Below, piece by piece: positions 1 through 9,251 of a stretch of 41,912 nucleotides of DNA. Source of the DNA: an uncultured Acetobacteraceae bacterium (GTDB lineage Bacteria > Pseudomonadota > Alphaproteobacteria > Acetobacterales > Acetobacteraceae). The DNA is taken from the NCBI GenBank assembly GCA_937873225.1, contig CALMVN010000273.1, positions 26,295-68,206 of the forward strand, read 5' to 3'. The translations under genes were made by a program, and so were the position numbers. The notes below the pieces were generated by a model, which saw only the letters and a program-made list of their open reading frames with translations, was not told the origin of the DNA and made no database searches. Each line of letters begins with the position of its first letter. The first letter of the stretch is position 1.

Positions 1-51
1 GCCGTGCTTCCGCGCGGACTCCTTCCGGCGGCTGCCGGAATCCTTCCCGCC

Positions 52-1488
52 TTGAACACCATCCCCTCGCCCGAGCGCCTGCCCACGAAGCGCCTGCCCA
101 CGAAGCGCCTGCACGTCATCACCTGGGGCTGCCAGATGAACGTGTACGACAGCGCCCGGATGACCGACGTGCTGCGGCCGCTCGGCTACCGCCCGGCGGA
201 CACGCCGGAGGAGGCCGACATGGTCATCCTGAACACCTGCCACATCCGCGACCGCGCGGCGGAAAAGGTGTTCTCCGAGCTCGGCCGGCTGCGCGTGATC
301 AAGCAGGCGCGTGCCGCCGAGGGCCGTCCCACCGTGCTGGCGGTCGCCGGCTGCGTGGCGCAGGCGGAAGGCCGCGAGATCCTGAGGCGGGCGCCGTTCG
401 TGGACATCGTGCTGGGGCCGCAGACCTATCACCGGCTGCCTGAGATGGTGGCGCGCGCGGCACGCGCCGGCGGGGTGGTGATCGACACCGACTTTCCGCC
501 CGAGCAGAAGTTCGACTTCCTGCCGGACGCTGCCGGACCGCAGCTGCCGGGCGGCGTGACCGCGTTCCTGACCGTGCAGGAAGGCTGCGACAAGTTCTGC
601 TCGTTCTGCGTGGTGCCCTACACCCGCGGCGCGGAAGCCAGCCGGCCTGCCGCCTCCGTGCTGGCCGAGGCGCGCCGCATGGTGCAGGGCGGCGTGCGCG
701 AGATCACCCTGCTCGGGCAGAACGTCAACGCCTACCACGGCGACGGCCCGGACGGCCGGACGTGGGGCCTGGCCCGGCTGATGCACGCCCTGGCCGACAT
801 CCCCGGCCTGCTGCGCCTGCGCTACACCACCTCGCACCCGCGCGACGTGGACGACGCGCTGATCGCAGCCCACCGCGACCTGCCGCAGCTGATGCCGTTC
901 CTGCACCTGCCGGTGCAGTCCGGCTCCGACCGCATGCTGCGCCTGATGAACCGCGGCCACACCGCGGACGACTACCGCCGGCTGGTGGAGCGGCTGCGCG
1001 CGGCGCGGCCGGACCTCGCCTTTTCTTCCGACTTCATCGTCGGCCATCCGGGCGAGACCGACGCCGACTTCGCCGCGACGATGGCGCTGGTGGAGGAGGT
1101 CGGCTTCGCCCAGGCGTTCTCGTTCAGCTATTCGCCGCGCCCCGGCACCCCGGCCGCCGCAGCAGCCGACAGGGTGCCGCCTCCGGCCAGCGACGAGCGG
1201 CTGCAGCGGCTGCAGGCGCTGATCCGCACGCAGCAGGACCGCACCAACGCCAGCAGCGTCGGCCAGGCGATGCCGGTGCTGTTCACCGGGCGCGGCCGCC
1301 GTCCCGGGCAGCTCTCGGGACGAAGCCCCTTTCTCCAGGCGGTGCACGCCTGCGCACCGGAAACCCTGATCGGCACCGTGGCGATGGTGAAGATCGAGGC
1401 GATGCTCACCAACTCCCTGACCGCCACCCTGATCGACCCCACCGCCCTGCCCGACCCGATCCCCCTGCCGGAGAGAGCCTGCGCTTGA
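52..1488 (+). CDS. miaB: tRNA-2-methylthio-N6-dimethylallyladenosine synthase MiaB (start uncertain; ORF open from position 4)
   Basis: [11 protein letters not shown]-terminus, radical-SAM CxxxCxxC ([16 protein letters not shown]), C-terminal TRAM-like region; TTG at 52 or the ORF start at 4 are alternatives. Confidence 0.95.
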   Translation: MNTIPSPERLPTKRLPTKRLHVITWGCQMNVYDSARMTDVLRPLGYRPADTPEEADMVILNTCHIRDRAAEKVFSELGRLRVIKQARAAEGRPTVLAVAGCVAQAEGREILRRAPFVDIVLGPQTYHRLPEMVARAARAGGVVIDTDFPPEQKFDFLPDAAGPQLPGGVTAFLTVQEGCDKFCSFCVVPYTRGAEASRPAASVLAEARRMVQGGVREITLLGQNVNAYHGDGPDGRTWGLARLMHALADIPGLLRLRYTTSHPRDVDDALIAAHRDLPQLMPFLHLPVQSGSDRMLRLMNRGHTADDYRRLVERLRAARPDLAFSSDFIVGHPGETDADFAATMALVEEVGFAQAFSFSYSPRPGTPAAAAADRVPPPASDERLQRLQALIRTQQDRTNASSVGQAMPVLFTGRGRRPGQLSGRSPFLQAVHACAPETLIGTVAMVKIEAMLTNSLTATLIDPTALPDPIPLPERACA

Positions 1489-2702
1489 CCGAACTCGCCA
1501 CCGCCGCATCCCCCGCTCCCGGCACGGCGCCGGTTCCTCCCGATCACGGGCCGGCCGCGCGAAGCGGCTCGGAAGGCGATGCGAAGGCCGCGACCATGCA
1601 GTTCAACGACAACGCGCTGCTGCAGCTGCTGCTGGGCGACCACGACCGCCACCTGGTGCGCCTGGAGCAGGGCCTGGGCGTGCGCCTGGCCTGCCGCGGC
1701 AACCGGGTCAGCGTCAGCGGCGACCCCGGCCGTGTGGCGCTGGCCCGCTCGGCGCTGGCGGCGCTGTACCGCCGGCTCGAGGAGGGCCGTCCGATCGACG
1801 CGGCGGAGGTGGACACCGCGATCCGCATGTCGGACCTGCACAACACCGTGCTGGACCCCAGGCGCGAGGCGATCCGCGTGCCCGGCCGCGGCGGCGCGCC
1901 CAGGCGGGATCCGGACGGGTTCCCCGGCCTGCCCGGCCCTGCCGGCACCCTGCCGCCGGATCCCGACCCGCGGCTGCCGTTCAGCGACCTGCCGGCGATC
2001 CGCACCCGGCGCGGCGCGATCGAGCCGCGCTCGCCCGGCCAGGCCGCCTACATGGAGCTGCTGGGCAGCCACGAGATGGTGTTCGGCGTCGGCCCGGCCG
2101 GCACCGGCAAGACCTACCTGGCGGTGGCGCAGGCGGTGGCGATGCTGCAGGCAGGAAGGGTCGACCGCATCGTGCTGTCGCGCCCGGCGGTGGAAGCGGG
2201 CGAGCGGCTGGGCTTCCTGCCCGGCGACCTCAAGGAGAAGATCGACCCCTACCTGCGCCCGCTCTACGACGCGCTGCACGACATGATGCCGGGCGACCAG
2301 GTGATCCGGCGCATGGCGTCCGGCGAGATCGAGGTGGCGCCGCTCGCCTTCATGCGCGGCCGCACCCTGGCGCACGCGTTCGTGATCCTGGACGAGGCGC
2401 AGAACACCACCGTCGCCCAGATGAAGATGTTCCTGACACGCATGGGCTCCGGCACCCGCATGGCGATCAACGGCGACCTCAGCCAGGTCGACCTGCCGGC
2501 CGGCGTGTCGTCCGGCCTGCGCGACGCGGTGGAAACCCTGGAAGGCCTGCCCGGGATCGGCTTCGCCCGGTTCGAAAGCCGGGACGTGGTGCGCCATCCG
2601 CTGGTCGCCCGGATCGTCGATGCGTATGATCAGCGCGCGGCGGCCGAGCGGGACACCACCCGGAACCGGACGCGCCGGGAGACCGATGGAACCGCCAGGT
2701 AG
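1485..2702 (+). CDS. phoH: PhoH-like ATPase
   Basis: Walker [40 protein letters not shown] at 1485 overlaps the miaB stop, ATG at 1597 is the alternative start. Confidence 0.92.
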   Translation: MTELATAASPAPGTAPVPPDHGPAARSGSEGDAKAATMQFNDNALLQLLLGDHDRHLVRLEQGLGVRLACRGNRVSVSGDPGRVALARSALAALYRRLEEGRPIDAAEVDTAIRMSDLHNTVLDPRREAIRVPGRGGAPRRDPDGFPGLPGPAGTLPPDPDPRLPFSDLPAIRTRRGAIEPRSPGQAAYMELLGSHEMVFGVGPAGTGKTYLAVAQAVAMLQAGRVDRIVLSRPAVEAGERLGFLPGDLKEKIDPYLRPLYDALHDMMPGDQVIRRMASGEIEVAPLAFMRGRTLAHAFVILDEAQNTTVAQMKMFLTRMGSGTRMAINGDLSQVDLPAGVSSGLRDAVETLEGLPGIGFARFESRDVVRHPLVARIVDAYDQRAAAERDTTRNRTRRETDGTAR

Positions 2703-3309
2703 GACCAAGCCGAAGAAGGACCGCCCCCGAAAACGGGACGCCCGCCCAGGCAAGACAGGTGCGGGCAAGTCGGGCGCGGGCAAGCCAGGAGCGGGCAAGG
2801 CGGTCGCCGGCGTGTCCCGGCACGCGGCCGAACGCCGACGCACCGAGGCGGCGGGCGAGGCCGAGGTGTTCGTGGTCGACCGGCGCTGGCGCCGGCTGGT
2901 GCCGCATGTCGAGCGCCTGGCCCGGCTGGCCGCGATCGCCGGCGGCGGCGCCGGCTCGGTGGTGCTGGACAACGACCTGCGCGTACGCCGCCTGAACGCG
3001 CGCCATCGCGGCCGCAACACGCCGACCAACGTGCTGACCTTCGCCACTCCGCCCGGCATCGCCGGCGGCGACATCGTGCTGGCGCTGGAAACCGTGCGGC
3101 GGGAAGCGCTGGCCGCCGGGCGCCGGCCGCGCCACCACCTGGCGCACCTGGTGGTGCACGGCGCGCTGCACCTGCGCGGCCACCTGCATGGCGGCGCCGG
3201 CGAGGCGCGGCGCATGGAGATGGCCGAAGCCCGCATCCTGCACCGCCTGCGCGTGCCGAACCCGTGGAAGCCGCGCCAGCCGTCCGGACCGAAGGGCGGG
3301 GCACGGTGA
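2686..3309 (+). CDS. ybeY: Endoribonuclease/rRNA maturation factor YbeY with a Lys/Gly-rich N-terminal extension
   Basis: [17 protein letters not shown] and [15 protein letters not shown] (HxxxHxxxxxH zinc motif); position between phoH and corC. Confidence 0.88.
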   Translation: MEPPGRTKPKKDRPRKRDARPGKTGAGKSGAGKPGAGKAVAGVSRHAAERRRTEAAGEAEVFVVDRRWRRLVPHVERLARLAAIAGGGAGSVVLDNDLRVRRLNARHRGRNTPTNVLTFATPPGIAGGDIVLALETVRREALAAGRRPRHHLAHLVVHGALHLRGHLHGGAGEARRMEMAEARILHRLRVPNPWKPRQPSGPKGGAR

Positions 3310-4226
3310 GCGCCTCCGCCCGGCCGGACGCCGAGCGTCCGCGACGCAGCGGCCTGCTCGGCTGGTGGAGCCGACGCCGCGGCGACCAGGACCTGCGCGC
3401 CCGCGTCGCCGCCCTGGTGCAGGAGGCCGCGGACGCGCCGCAGGAAGAGGGCGAGACGCCGGAGCTCGACCGGCAGGAGCGAGTGCTGATCGCCAACGTG
3501 CTGCGCCTGCGCGGCACCACGGCGGACGACGTGATGGTGCCGCGCGCCGACATCGTCGCCATGCCGGTGAACCTCGGCTTCGAGGACGCGCTGGCGACCA
3601 TGAAGCGGGAGAACCATTCCCGGCTGCCGGTGTACGGCGAGCAGCTCGACGACATCGTCGGCATGGTTCACGTCAAGGACCTGGTCGGCTATGCGGGCCC
3701 GGCGGACGGCTTCCGGCTGCAGTCGATCCTGCGCCAGCCGCTGATGATCGCGCCGCAGATGCCGGTGCTGGACCTGCTGCTGCAGATGCGCCTGCGCCGC
3801 ATCCACCTGGCGCTGGTGATCGACGAGTACGGCGGCATCGACGGGCTGGTGACGATCGAGGACCTGGTCGAGACCATCGTCGGCGACATCGCCGACGAGC
3901 ACGACGAGCCCGACGTGCCGATGCTGGTCGAGCGCCACGACGGCACGCTGGACATCGACGCACGCATGCCGGTCGAGCAGTTCGAGCACCGGCTCGGCGC
4001 GGTGCTGACCGAGCAGGAGCGGGAATCCGAGATCGAGACCGTGGGCGGGCTGGTGTTCCGGCTGGCCGGCCACGTGCCGACGCGCGGCGAGGTGCTGAGC
4101 CACGGCAGCGGCATCCAGTTCCGGGTGATGGACGCCGACGCCCGGCACATCCGGCGCGTGCGCGTCCGCCCGGCGCCCAGGGCCGAGCCGGACCCGGCCG
4201 CCGCGCCGCCGCCGGGAGCGGTCTGA
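3306..4226 (+). CDS. corC: CBS-domain/CorC_HlyC-type transporter-associated protein
   Basis: [54 protein letters not shown]-terminal CorC_HlyC region; GTG start overlaps the ybeY stop. Confidence 0.9.
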   Translation: MSASARPDAERPRRSGLLGWWSRRRGDQDLRARVAALVQEAADAPQEEGETPELDRQERVLIANVLRLRGTTADDVMVPRADIVAMPVNLGFEDALATMKRENHSRLPVYGEQLDDIVGMVHVKDLVGYAGPADGFRLQSILRQPLMIAPQMPVLDLLLQMRLRRIHLALVIDEYGGIDGLVTIEDLVETIVGDIADEHDEPDVPMLVERHDGTLDIDARMPVEQFEHRLGAVLTEQERESEIETVGGLVFRLAGHVPTRGEVLSHGSGIQFRVMDADARHIRRVRVRPAPRAEPDPAAAPPPGAV

Positions 4227-4229
4227 GCG

Positions 4230-5204
4230 TTGAGGATCCACGTCCACACGGGCACCGGCCGCGAGCAGCCGATCACGTCCGAGTTGTGGGCCGAGGCGGC
4301 CCGGCGCGCGCCGGATGGCGGCGGCGGTCACGCCGTGAGCTTCGGCGCCACGGCCGAGGCGCTGTGCGAGGCGCTGGCGGAATGCGAGATGGTGGTGTTC
4401 ACCAACCACCTGCCGCGCCCCCTGCCCGCGCCGGCGCCGAGGCTGCGCCACCTGTTCTGCACCTTTGCCGGCATCGACGGGCTGATGCCGCTCGACTGGC
4501 TGCCGCCGGGCGTGGGCCTGCTCAACAACCGCGGCACCCACGCGGACAAGGCGGGCGAGTTCGCGATCATGAGCCTGCTCATGCTGGCGAGCCACATGCC
4601 GGGCTTCGTCGCCGACCAGCGGGCGCAGCGCTGGAACAGGCAGCACGGCACCGTGCTGGCCGGGCGCCGTCTGACGGTGGTGGGGCTCGGCAGCCTGGGC
4701 GAGGAAGCGGCCAGGCGCGCGTCGCAGTTCAGGCTGCGCGTGACCGGGGTGCGCGCCCGTCCGGCGCCGCATCCGGCCTGCGAGCGGGTGGTCGGCACCG
4801 ACGCGCTCGACGCGGTGCTGCCGGAGACCGAGTTCCTGCTGCTGGCCTGCCCGCTCACCCCCGCGACCCGGGAGCTGCTGGACGCGCGCCGGATCGGGAG
4901 GCTGCCGCGCGGCGCGTTCGTGGTGAACATCGGCCGCGGCGCCCTTCTCGCGCAGGACGCGCTGTGCGACGCCCTGGAGGAGGGGCGGCTCGGCGGCGCG
5001 GTGCTGGACGTGTTCACCCCCGAGCCGGTGCCGCCCGGCCACCGTCTCTGGACCACGCCCAACCTTCTCATGACGCCGCACGTGTCCTGCGACGACGGCG
5101 CGTCCTACCTGCCGCGCAGCCTGGACATCCTCCTGGAGAACCTCCGGGCGATCCGGGACGGCCGGACGCCGCCCAACCTGGTGGACCCGTCCCGCGGCTA
5201 TTGA
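4230..5204 (+). CDS. D-isomer-specific 2-hydroxyacid dehydrogenase
   Basis: Rossmann GLGSLG, NIGRGALL (Arg), FTPEPVPP (Glu), MTPHVS (His); TTG start. Confidence 0.88.
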   Translation: MRIHVHTGTGREQPITSELWAEAARRAPDGGGGHAVSFGATAEALCEALAECEMVVFTNHLPRPLPAPAPRLRHLFCTFAGIDGLMPLDWLPPGVGLLNNRGTHADKAGEFAIMSLLMLASHMPGFVADQRAQRWNRQHGTVLAGRRLTVVGLGSLGEEAARRASQFRLRVTGVRARPAPHPACERVVGTDALDAVLPETEFLLLACPLTPATRELLDARRIGRLPRGAFVVNIGRGALLAQDALCDALEEGRLGGAVLDVFTPEPVPPGHRLWTTPNLLMTPHVSCDDGASYLPRSLDILLENLRAIRDGRTPPNLVDPSRGY

Positions 5205-5692
5205 AGCCGGACCACCGCATCCCCGCGCCCGATCCGGCCGGACTCCAGCACCCGTGCGGTCACCCCGCCATGGCCGCGCACGGCGTTGTAGCCGCCCGGC
5301 CCGAGCGCCGCTTCCATGCGCGAGCAGGGATGGCACGGGCCGGTGACCTCCAGCACCGCGTCGGCGATGCGCAGGCGGCGTCCGGGAAGGGCCAGCAGGT
5401 TGAGGCCGGACACCAGGAGGTTGCGACGCAGGAGTTCCGGCGCGACCGGGTCCTGCCCGAGGCAGGCCGCGATCACGGAGAGGTGCTCAGCCTGCAGCAG
5501 CGTGACCTGCCGGGCGCCAGCAGCACGGCCGCCGTAATGGTCGCCGGCCAGGCCGCCCTGCGGATCGAGCAAGGCACGGTCCACCGCCGTCATCGCCGCC
5601 CGCCGATCCGGACGGAGGCCGATCCAGCACAGCGTCCCGGGACGAACCGGCGCGTCGATCAGCCGGGCCAGCGGCGAGGCCGGGTTCAGCAT
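5198..5692 (-). CDS. MOSC domain-containing protein
   Basis: GLAGDHYGG ... QVTLLQAEHL ... RRNLLVSGLNL ... CHPCSRMEAALGPGGYNAVRGHGGV. Confidence 0.85.
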   Translation of the reverse strand: MLNPASPLARLIDAPVRPGTLCWIGLRPDRRAAMTAVDRALLDPQGGLAGDHYGGRAAGARQVTLLQAEHLSVIAACLGQDPVAPELLRRNLLVSGLNLLALPGRRLRIADAVLEVTGPCHPCSRMEAALGPGGYNAVRGHGGVTARVLESGRIGRGDAVVRLQ

Positions 5693-5752
5693 CGGCGGCG
5701 CGCGCTCCGACCGATCATGCGGCGGGAAGGACCGATGCCCGGCGGGGGCCGG

Positions 5753-5980
5753 TCACGTCCAGCGGCGGCGCGATCCGGCCACGGCCTCGGCAGCCGAGGG
5801 AACCCCATGGAAATGCCGGGCGGCCTGGTGCCGGAGCGCCGCCAGGCTGGGCAGGATGCTGCCGTGCATCGGGCGCAGCCGGTCGTGGGTGGCGAAGAAC
5901 GCCAGGTCCACGCGGTTGGGCTGCAGGATCGCCGCACCGACGAACACGCCGTCGATCTCGACCACTTCGCTTTCGACCAT
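5753..5980 (-). CDS. Small hypothetical protein (~75 aa)
   Basis: ATG ORF MVESEVVEIDGVFVGAAILQPNRVDLAFFATHDRLRPMHG..., downstream of a conspicuous palindrome; could extend to a TTG at 6025. Confidence 0.55.
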   Translation of the reverse strand: MVESEVVEIDGVFVGAAILQPNRVDLAFFATHDRLRPMHGSILPSLAALRHQAARHFHGVPSAAEAVAGSRRRWT

Positions 5981-6066
5981 CGTCGTCCACCCTTGGCGAC
6001 GGAGCCTGATCCTCGCCAGGGTCAAGGTCTATCCCGTCCTCATCCCTCATTCAAGCACATGGACTC

Positions 6067-6084
6067 GTGTAATAGTTATTACAC
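6067..6084. promoter_or_regulatory. Candidate operator palindrome GTGTAATA-GT-TATTACAC
   Basis: Perfect 8-bp arms with 2-nt spacer in a local AT-rich intergenic stretch, about 90 nt upstream of the ATG at 5980 (minus strand). Confidence 0.5.
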
Positions 6085-6117
6085 TAAAATGATGGAAGGC
6101 GCTGCGCCGGTCGCCCG

Positions 6118-7068
6118 TCAGGCGGCCGCCCTGGAGGGCGTTCCCGACAAGGCTGCGATCAGCTCCGCCTTCACCGCCTCGGCCCGGTCGTTCGGGATCT
6201 GGCAGGTTCCGGCCGCCTCGTGGCCGCCGCCGCCATGGGACAGGCACACGGCACCGACGTCGACGGTCGAGGACCGGTCGAGGATCGACTTGCCGATGGC
6301 GAACACGGTGTTCTGCTTCCTCAGGCCCCACAGCACGTGCGCCGAGATGTCGCAGCCGGGGAACAGGGCATAGACCATGAAGCGGTTGCCGGGATGGATC
6401 ACCGCCTCGTCGCGCAGGTCGATCAGCGCCAGCCTGCCGTGCACGGTGGTGCAGCGGCGGAGCTGGGCCGCGAACAGGTCCCGGTGGGCGGCATACAGGT
6501 CGACGCGCTCCTTCACGTCCGGCAGCGCCAGCACCTCGTCGATGCCGGCGTCGCGGCAGCGCTCGATCAGCTGCATCATCAGGTCGTAGTTGGAGATGCG
6601 GAACTCGCGGAACCGGCCGAGCCCGGTGCGGGAGTCCATCAGGAAGTTGAGCAGCACCCAGCCCTGGGGGTCGAGGATCTCCTCGCGGGTGAACTGCGCC
6701 GAGTCGGCCTGGTCGACGGCTTGCATCAGGTCCGGACGGACGCGCGGGAAGGCGGCGGCACCACCGTAGTAGTTGTACACCACGCGCGCCGCGGACGGTG
6801 CCGCAGGGTCGATGACGTGGTTGGGATAGGACCGCTCGCCCTTGCGCGACATCTCGCTGGCATGGTGGTCGAAGGCGAGGTGGCAGCCGGCGACATAGGG
6901 CAGGTTGGTGACGATGTCGCGCCCCGTGATCGGCACGATCCCATCCTGCATGTCCTTGGGGTGGACGAATTTTATCTCGTCGATCAGGTCGAGCTCGCGC
7001 AGCAGCATGCCGCACACGAGGCCGTCGAAGTCGCTGCGTGTGACGAGGCGGTGTTTGGGGGTCGCCAT
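6118..7068 (-). CDS. DHH-family phosphoesterase (exopolyphosphatase/RecJ-like, DHHA1)
   Basis: TRSDFDGLVCG, LAFDHHASEM, C-terminal CLSHGGGGHEAAGTCQI. Confidence 0.85.
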   Translation of the reverse strand: MATPKHRLVTRSDFDGLVCGMLLRELDLIDEIKFVHPKDMQDGIVPITGRDIVTNLPYVAGCHLAFDHHASEMSRKGERSYPNHVIDPAAPSAARVVYNYYGGAAAFPRVRPDLMQAVDQADSAQFTREEILDPQGWVLLNFLMDSRTGLGRFREFRISNYDLMMQLIERCRDAGIDEVLALPDVKERVDLYAAHRDLFAAQLRRCTTVHGRLALIDLRDEAVIHPGNRFMVYALFPGCDISAHVLWGLRKQNTVFAIGKSILDRSSTVDVGAVCLSHGGGGHEAAGTCQIPNDRAEAVKAELIAALSGTPSRAAA

Positions 7069-7115
7069 GACGGCCTACGGCTCCGGTTGAACACGGCGAC
7101 CGTGACAGCGGAAGG

Positions 7116-9251
7116 TTAAGATTGTCCTATCGGACCTGCGAGAACCAGCAGGCGGTCGAGACCGGACGCGCTACCGAGCACCGCGGCCCGCTCCGGCAGC
7201 GTCAGCAGGACGAGGGCGGCATCCAGCGTGGCCGCCTCGTCGAGCTTGGCCAGGCCAAGCGCCAGCAGCGGATCGAACGGGTCGCGCCCGGGCACGCGAG
7301 GCGGCAGCATGGCGCGGTGCGCCGCCATCAGGACGGGATCGGCCAGCAGGCGGCGCAGGCTGTCGCCGGGCGCTGCGTCCCCCGCGGCCTGCAGGGCGAC
7401 CGCGCGCGCCAGCACCGCGGGCGGCGCCGCCTCCTCGGGGATGCGCAGCAGGCCGAGCCGGCGCAGCGCCAGCCCGGCCCGGCGCCCGGCGGTCAGCGAC
7501 ACCAGCGGCACCGCCAGCAGCAGCCCGAGCAGCACCGGCGACATCCAGGCGAACAGCGCCGGCGACACCGCCCAGGCGATCCCGGCCAGCACGAGCCCGA
7601 ACGCGGTGTAGCGCCAGTAGCCGGCCCACACCACGGCCAGCGGGATCGCCCCGTCGTCGCGTCGCTGCGCGTTCCAGCCGGAGTCGCGGCCGGCCAGGAT
7701 GGAGATCACGCCGCCGGTCTGCACCAGCATGGCGACCGGGGCGATCAGCCCGCCGATCACCGTCTCGACCAGCAGCGACACGAGCGCGCGCAACGCTCCC
7801 CCGGCGCCGCGCCGGTCGGAAGGGTTGAACAGCAGCGCCACGTAGGCCAGCAGCTTCGGCGCCAGCAGCACGGCCATGGTGCCGATGAACACGCCCCTGG
7901 CCAGCACCGGGTCGACCTGCGGCCAGCGCGGGAACAGCAGCTTGGTGCCGCCGAAGTACTCCGGCCGCACGAAGCGCTCCTGCAGCGACACCAGGATGCC
8001 GCACAGCAGGAACACGAGCCACAACGGCGCGGTGACGTAGGAGCCGATCCCCATCAGCAGGTGCAGCCGGCTGACCCAGTGCAGCCCGCGCGCCGGCAGC
8101 ACGCCGGCGTGCTGGAGGTTGCCCTGGCACCAGCGGCGGTCGCGTACTGCGATGTCGGTCAGCGAGGGCGGGCTTTCCTCGAACGAGCCGGGCAGCCCCG
8201 GCACCATGTGGATCGCCCAGCCGCCGCGACGCATCAGCGCGGCCTCGACGAAGTCGTGGCTGAGGATGTGCCCGCCGATCGGCCGCCTGCCTTCCAGCAC
8301 CGGCAACCCGGCCTCCTCCGCGAACGCCGCGGTGCGGATGACGGCGTTGTGGCCCCAGTAGTTGCCGTCCGGCCCGTGCCACCAGGCGATGCCATGGGCG
8401 ATCAGCGGCCCGTACACCCGGCCGGCGAACTGCTGCATCCGGGCGAACAGGGTGGACCCGTTGACGATCACCGGCAGGGTCTGGATCAGGCCGACCCCGG
8501 GATGGCGTTCCATCGCCGCCGCGATCCGCACCAGCGTCGCGCCGTCCATCACGCTGTCGGCGTCCAGCGTGACCATCTGCGGATATGCCCCGCCCCAGCG
8601 GCGCACCCAGTCGCCGACGTTGCCCGCCTTGCGCTCGGTATTCTTCGCCCGCCTGCGGTAGAAGATGCGGTCGTGCCCGCCGGTGGCCTCCCGCAGGGCG
8701 AGGAACGCCGCCTCCTCCTCGAGCCAGACGTCCGGGTCCGTGGTGTCGGACAGGATGAACAGGTCGAACCACGGCAGCCGGCCGGTCGCCTGCAGGCTGT
8801 CGTGGATGGCGGACAGGCCGGCCATCACGCGCGACGGGCTCTCGTTGTAGGTCGGCAGCAGCAGCGCGGTGCGCGTGCCGAGTTCCGGCAATGGCCCGTC
8901 TCGGCTGATGCCGAGCCCGAGCCCGCCGCGCCCCAGCAGCGAGGCGAAGCCGCCGAGTGCGGAGGTGAAGGCGAGCGCGATCCAGGCGAACAGCACCACG
9001 AACAGCGCCAGCACGAGGAGGCCGAGCGGGTGGGGGCCGTTGCCGTTCCGCACCAAGAACAGCTCGTCCCCGCCGCCCCCCGGCAGCCGCACCGCGCCGC
9101 CGATCACGCGGAGGCGGCGCAGGGCGAGGCCTGGCGGCCGGGTGGCCGGTCGCCGTCCGGTCCGGGGCGCCTGCGACAGCGACTGCACCGGCATCAACAG
9201 CGGCGCCTCGGGCGGCAGCGCCGGGGCGTTCGGCATCAGGGCACCGGGCAT
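7116..9251 (-). CDS. opgH: Glucans biosynthesis glucosyltransferase H
   Basis: GT2-type membrane glycosyltransferase: LLPTYNE, TLDADSVM, RDRRWCQGNLQH, multiple TM segments; ATG overlaps the opgG stop (TGATG). Confidence 0.93.
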   Translation of the reverse strand: MPGALMPNAPALPPEAPLLMPVQSLSQAPRTGRRPATRPPGLALRRLRVIGGAVRLPGGGGDELFLVRNGNGPHPLGLLVLALFVVLFAWIALAFTSALGGFASLLGRGGLGLGISRDGPLPELGTRTALLLPTYNESPSRVMAGLSAIHDSLQATGRLPWFDLFILSDTTDPDVWLEEEAAFLALREATGGHDRIFYRRRAKNTERKAGNVGDWVRRWGGAYPQMVTLDADSVMDGATLVRIAAAMERHPGVGLIQTLPVIVNGSTLFARMQQFAGRVYGPLIAHGIAWWHGPDGNYWGHNAVIRTAAFAEEAGLPVLEGRRPIGGHILSHDFVEAALMRRGGWAIHMVPGLPGSFEESPPSLTDIAVRDRRWCQGNLQHAGVLPARGLHWVSRLHLLMGIGSYVTAPLWLVFLLCGILVSLQERFVRPEYFGGTKLLFPRWPQVDPVLARGVFIGTMAVLLAPKLLAYVALLFNPSDRRGAGGALRALVSLLVETVIGGLIAPVAMLVQTGGVISILAGRDSGWNAQRRDDGAIPLAVVWAGYWRYTAFGLVLAGIAWAVSPALFAWMSPVLLGLLLAVPLVSLTAGRRAGLALRRLGLLRIPEEAAPPAVLARAVALQAAGDAAPGDSLRRLLADPVLMAAHRAMLPPRVPGRDPFDPLLALGLAKLDEAATLDAALVLLTLPERAAVLGSASGLDRLLVLAGPIGQS

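Noticed and set aside
1128-5336. 1402-aa minus-strand ORF
   Set aside because: Antisense to miaB, phoH, ybeY, corC and the dehydrogenase; low-complexity Arg/Gly/Ala/His composition typical of spurious ORFs in high-GC DNA
6003-6026. MerR-type spaced promoter-like string CTTGACCCTGGCGAGGATCAGG upstream of the small ORF
   Set aside because: Imperfect dyad and no credible -10 element; may also be coding if the TTG start at 6025 is used
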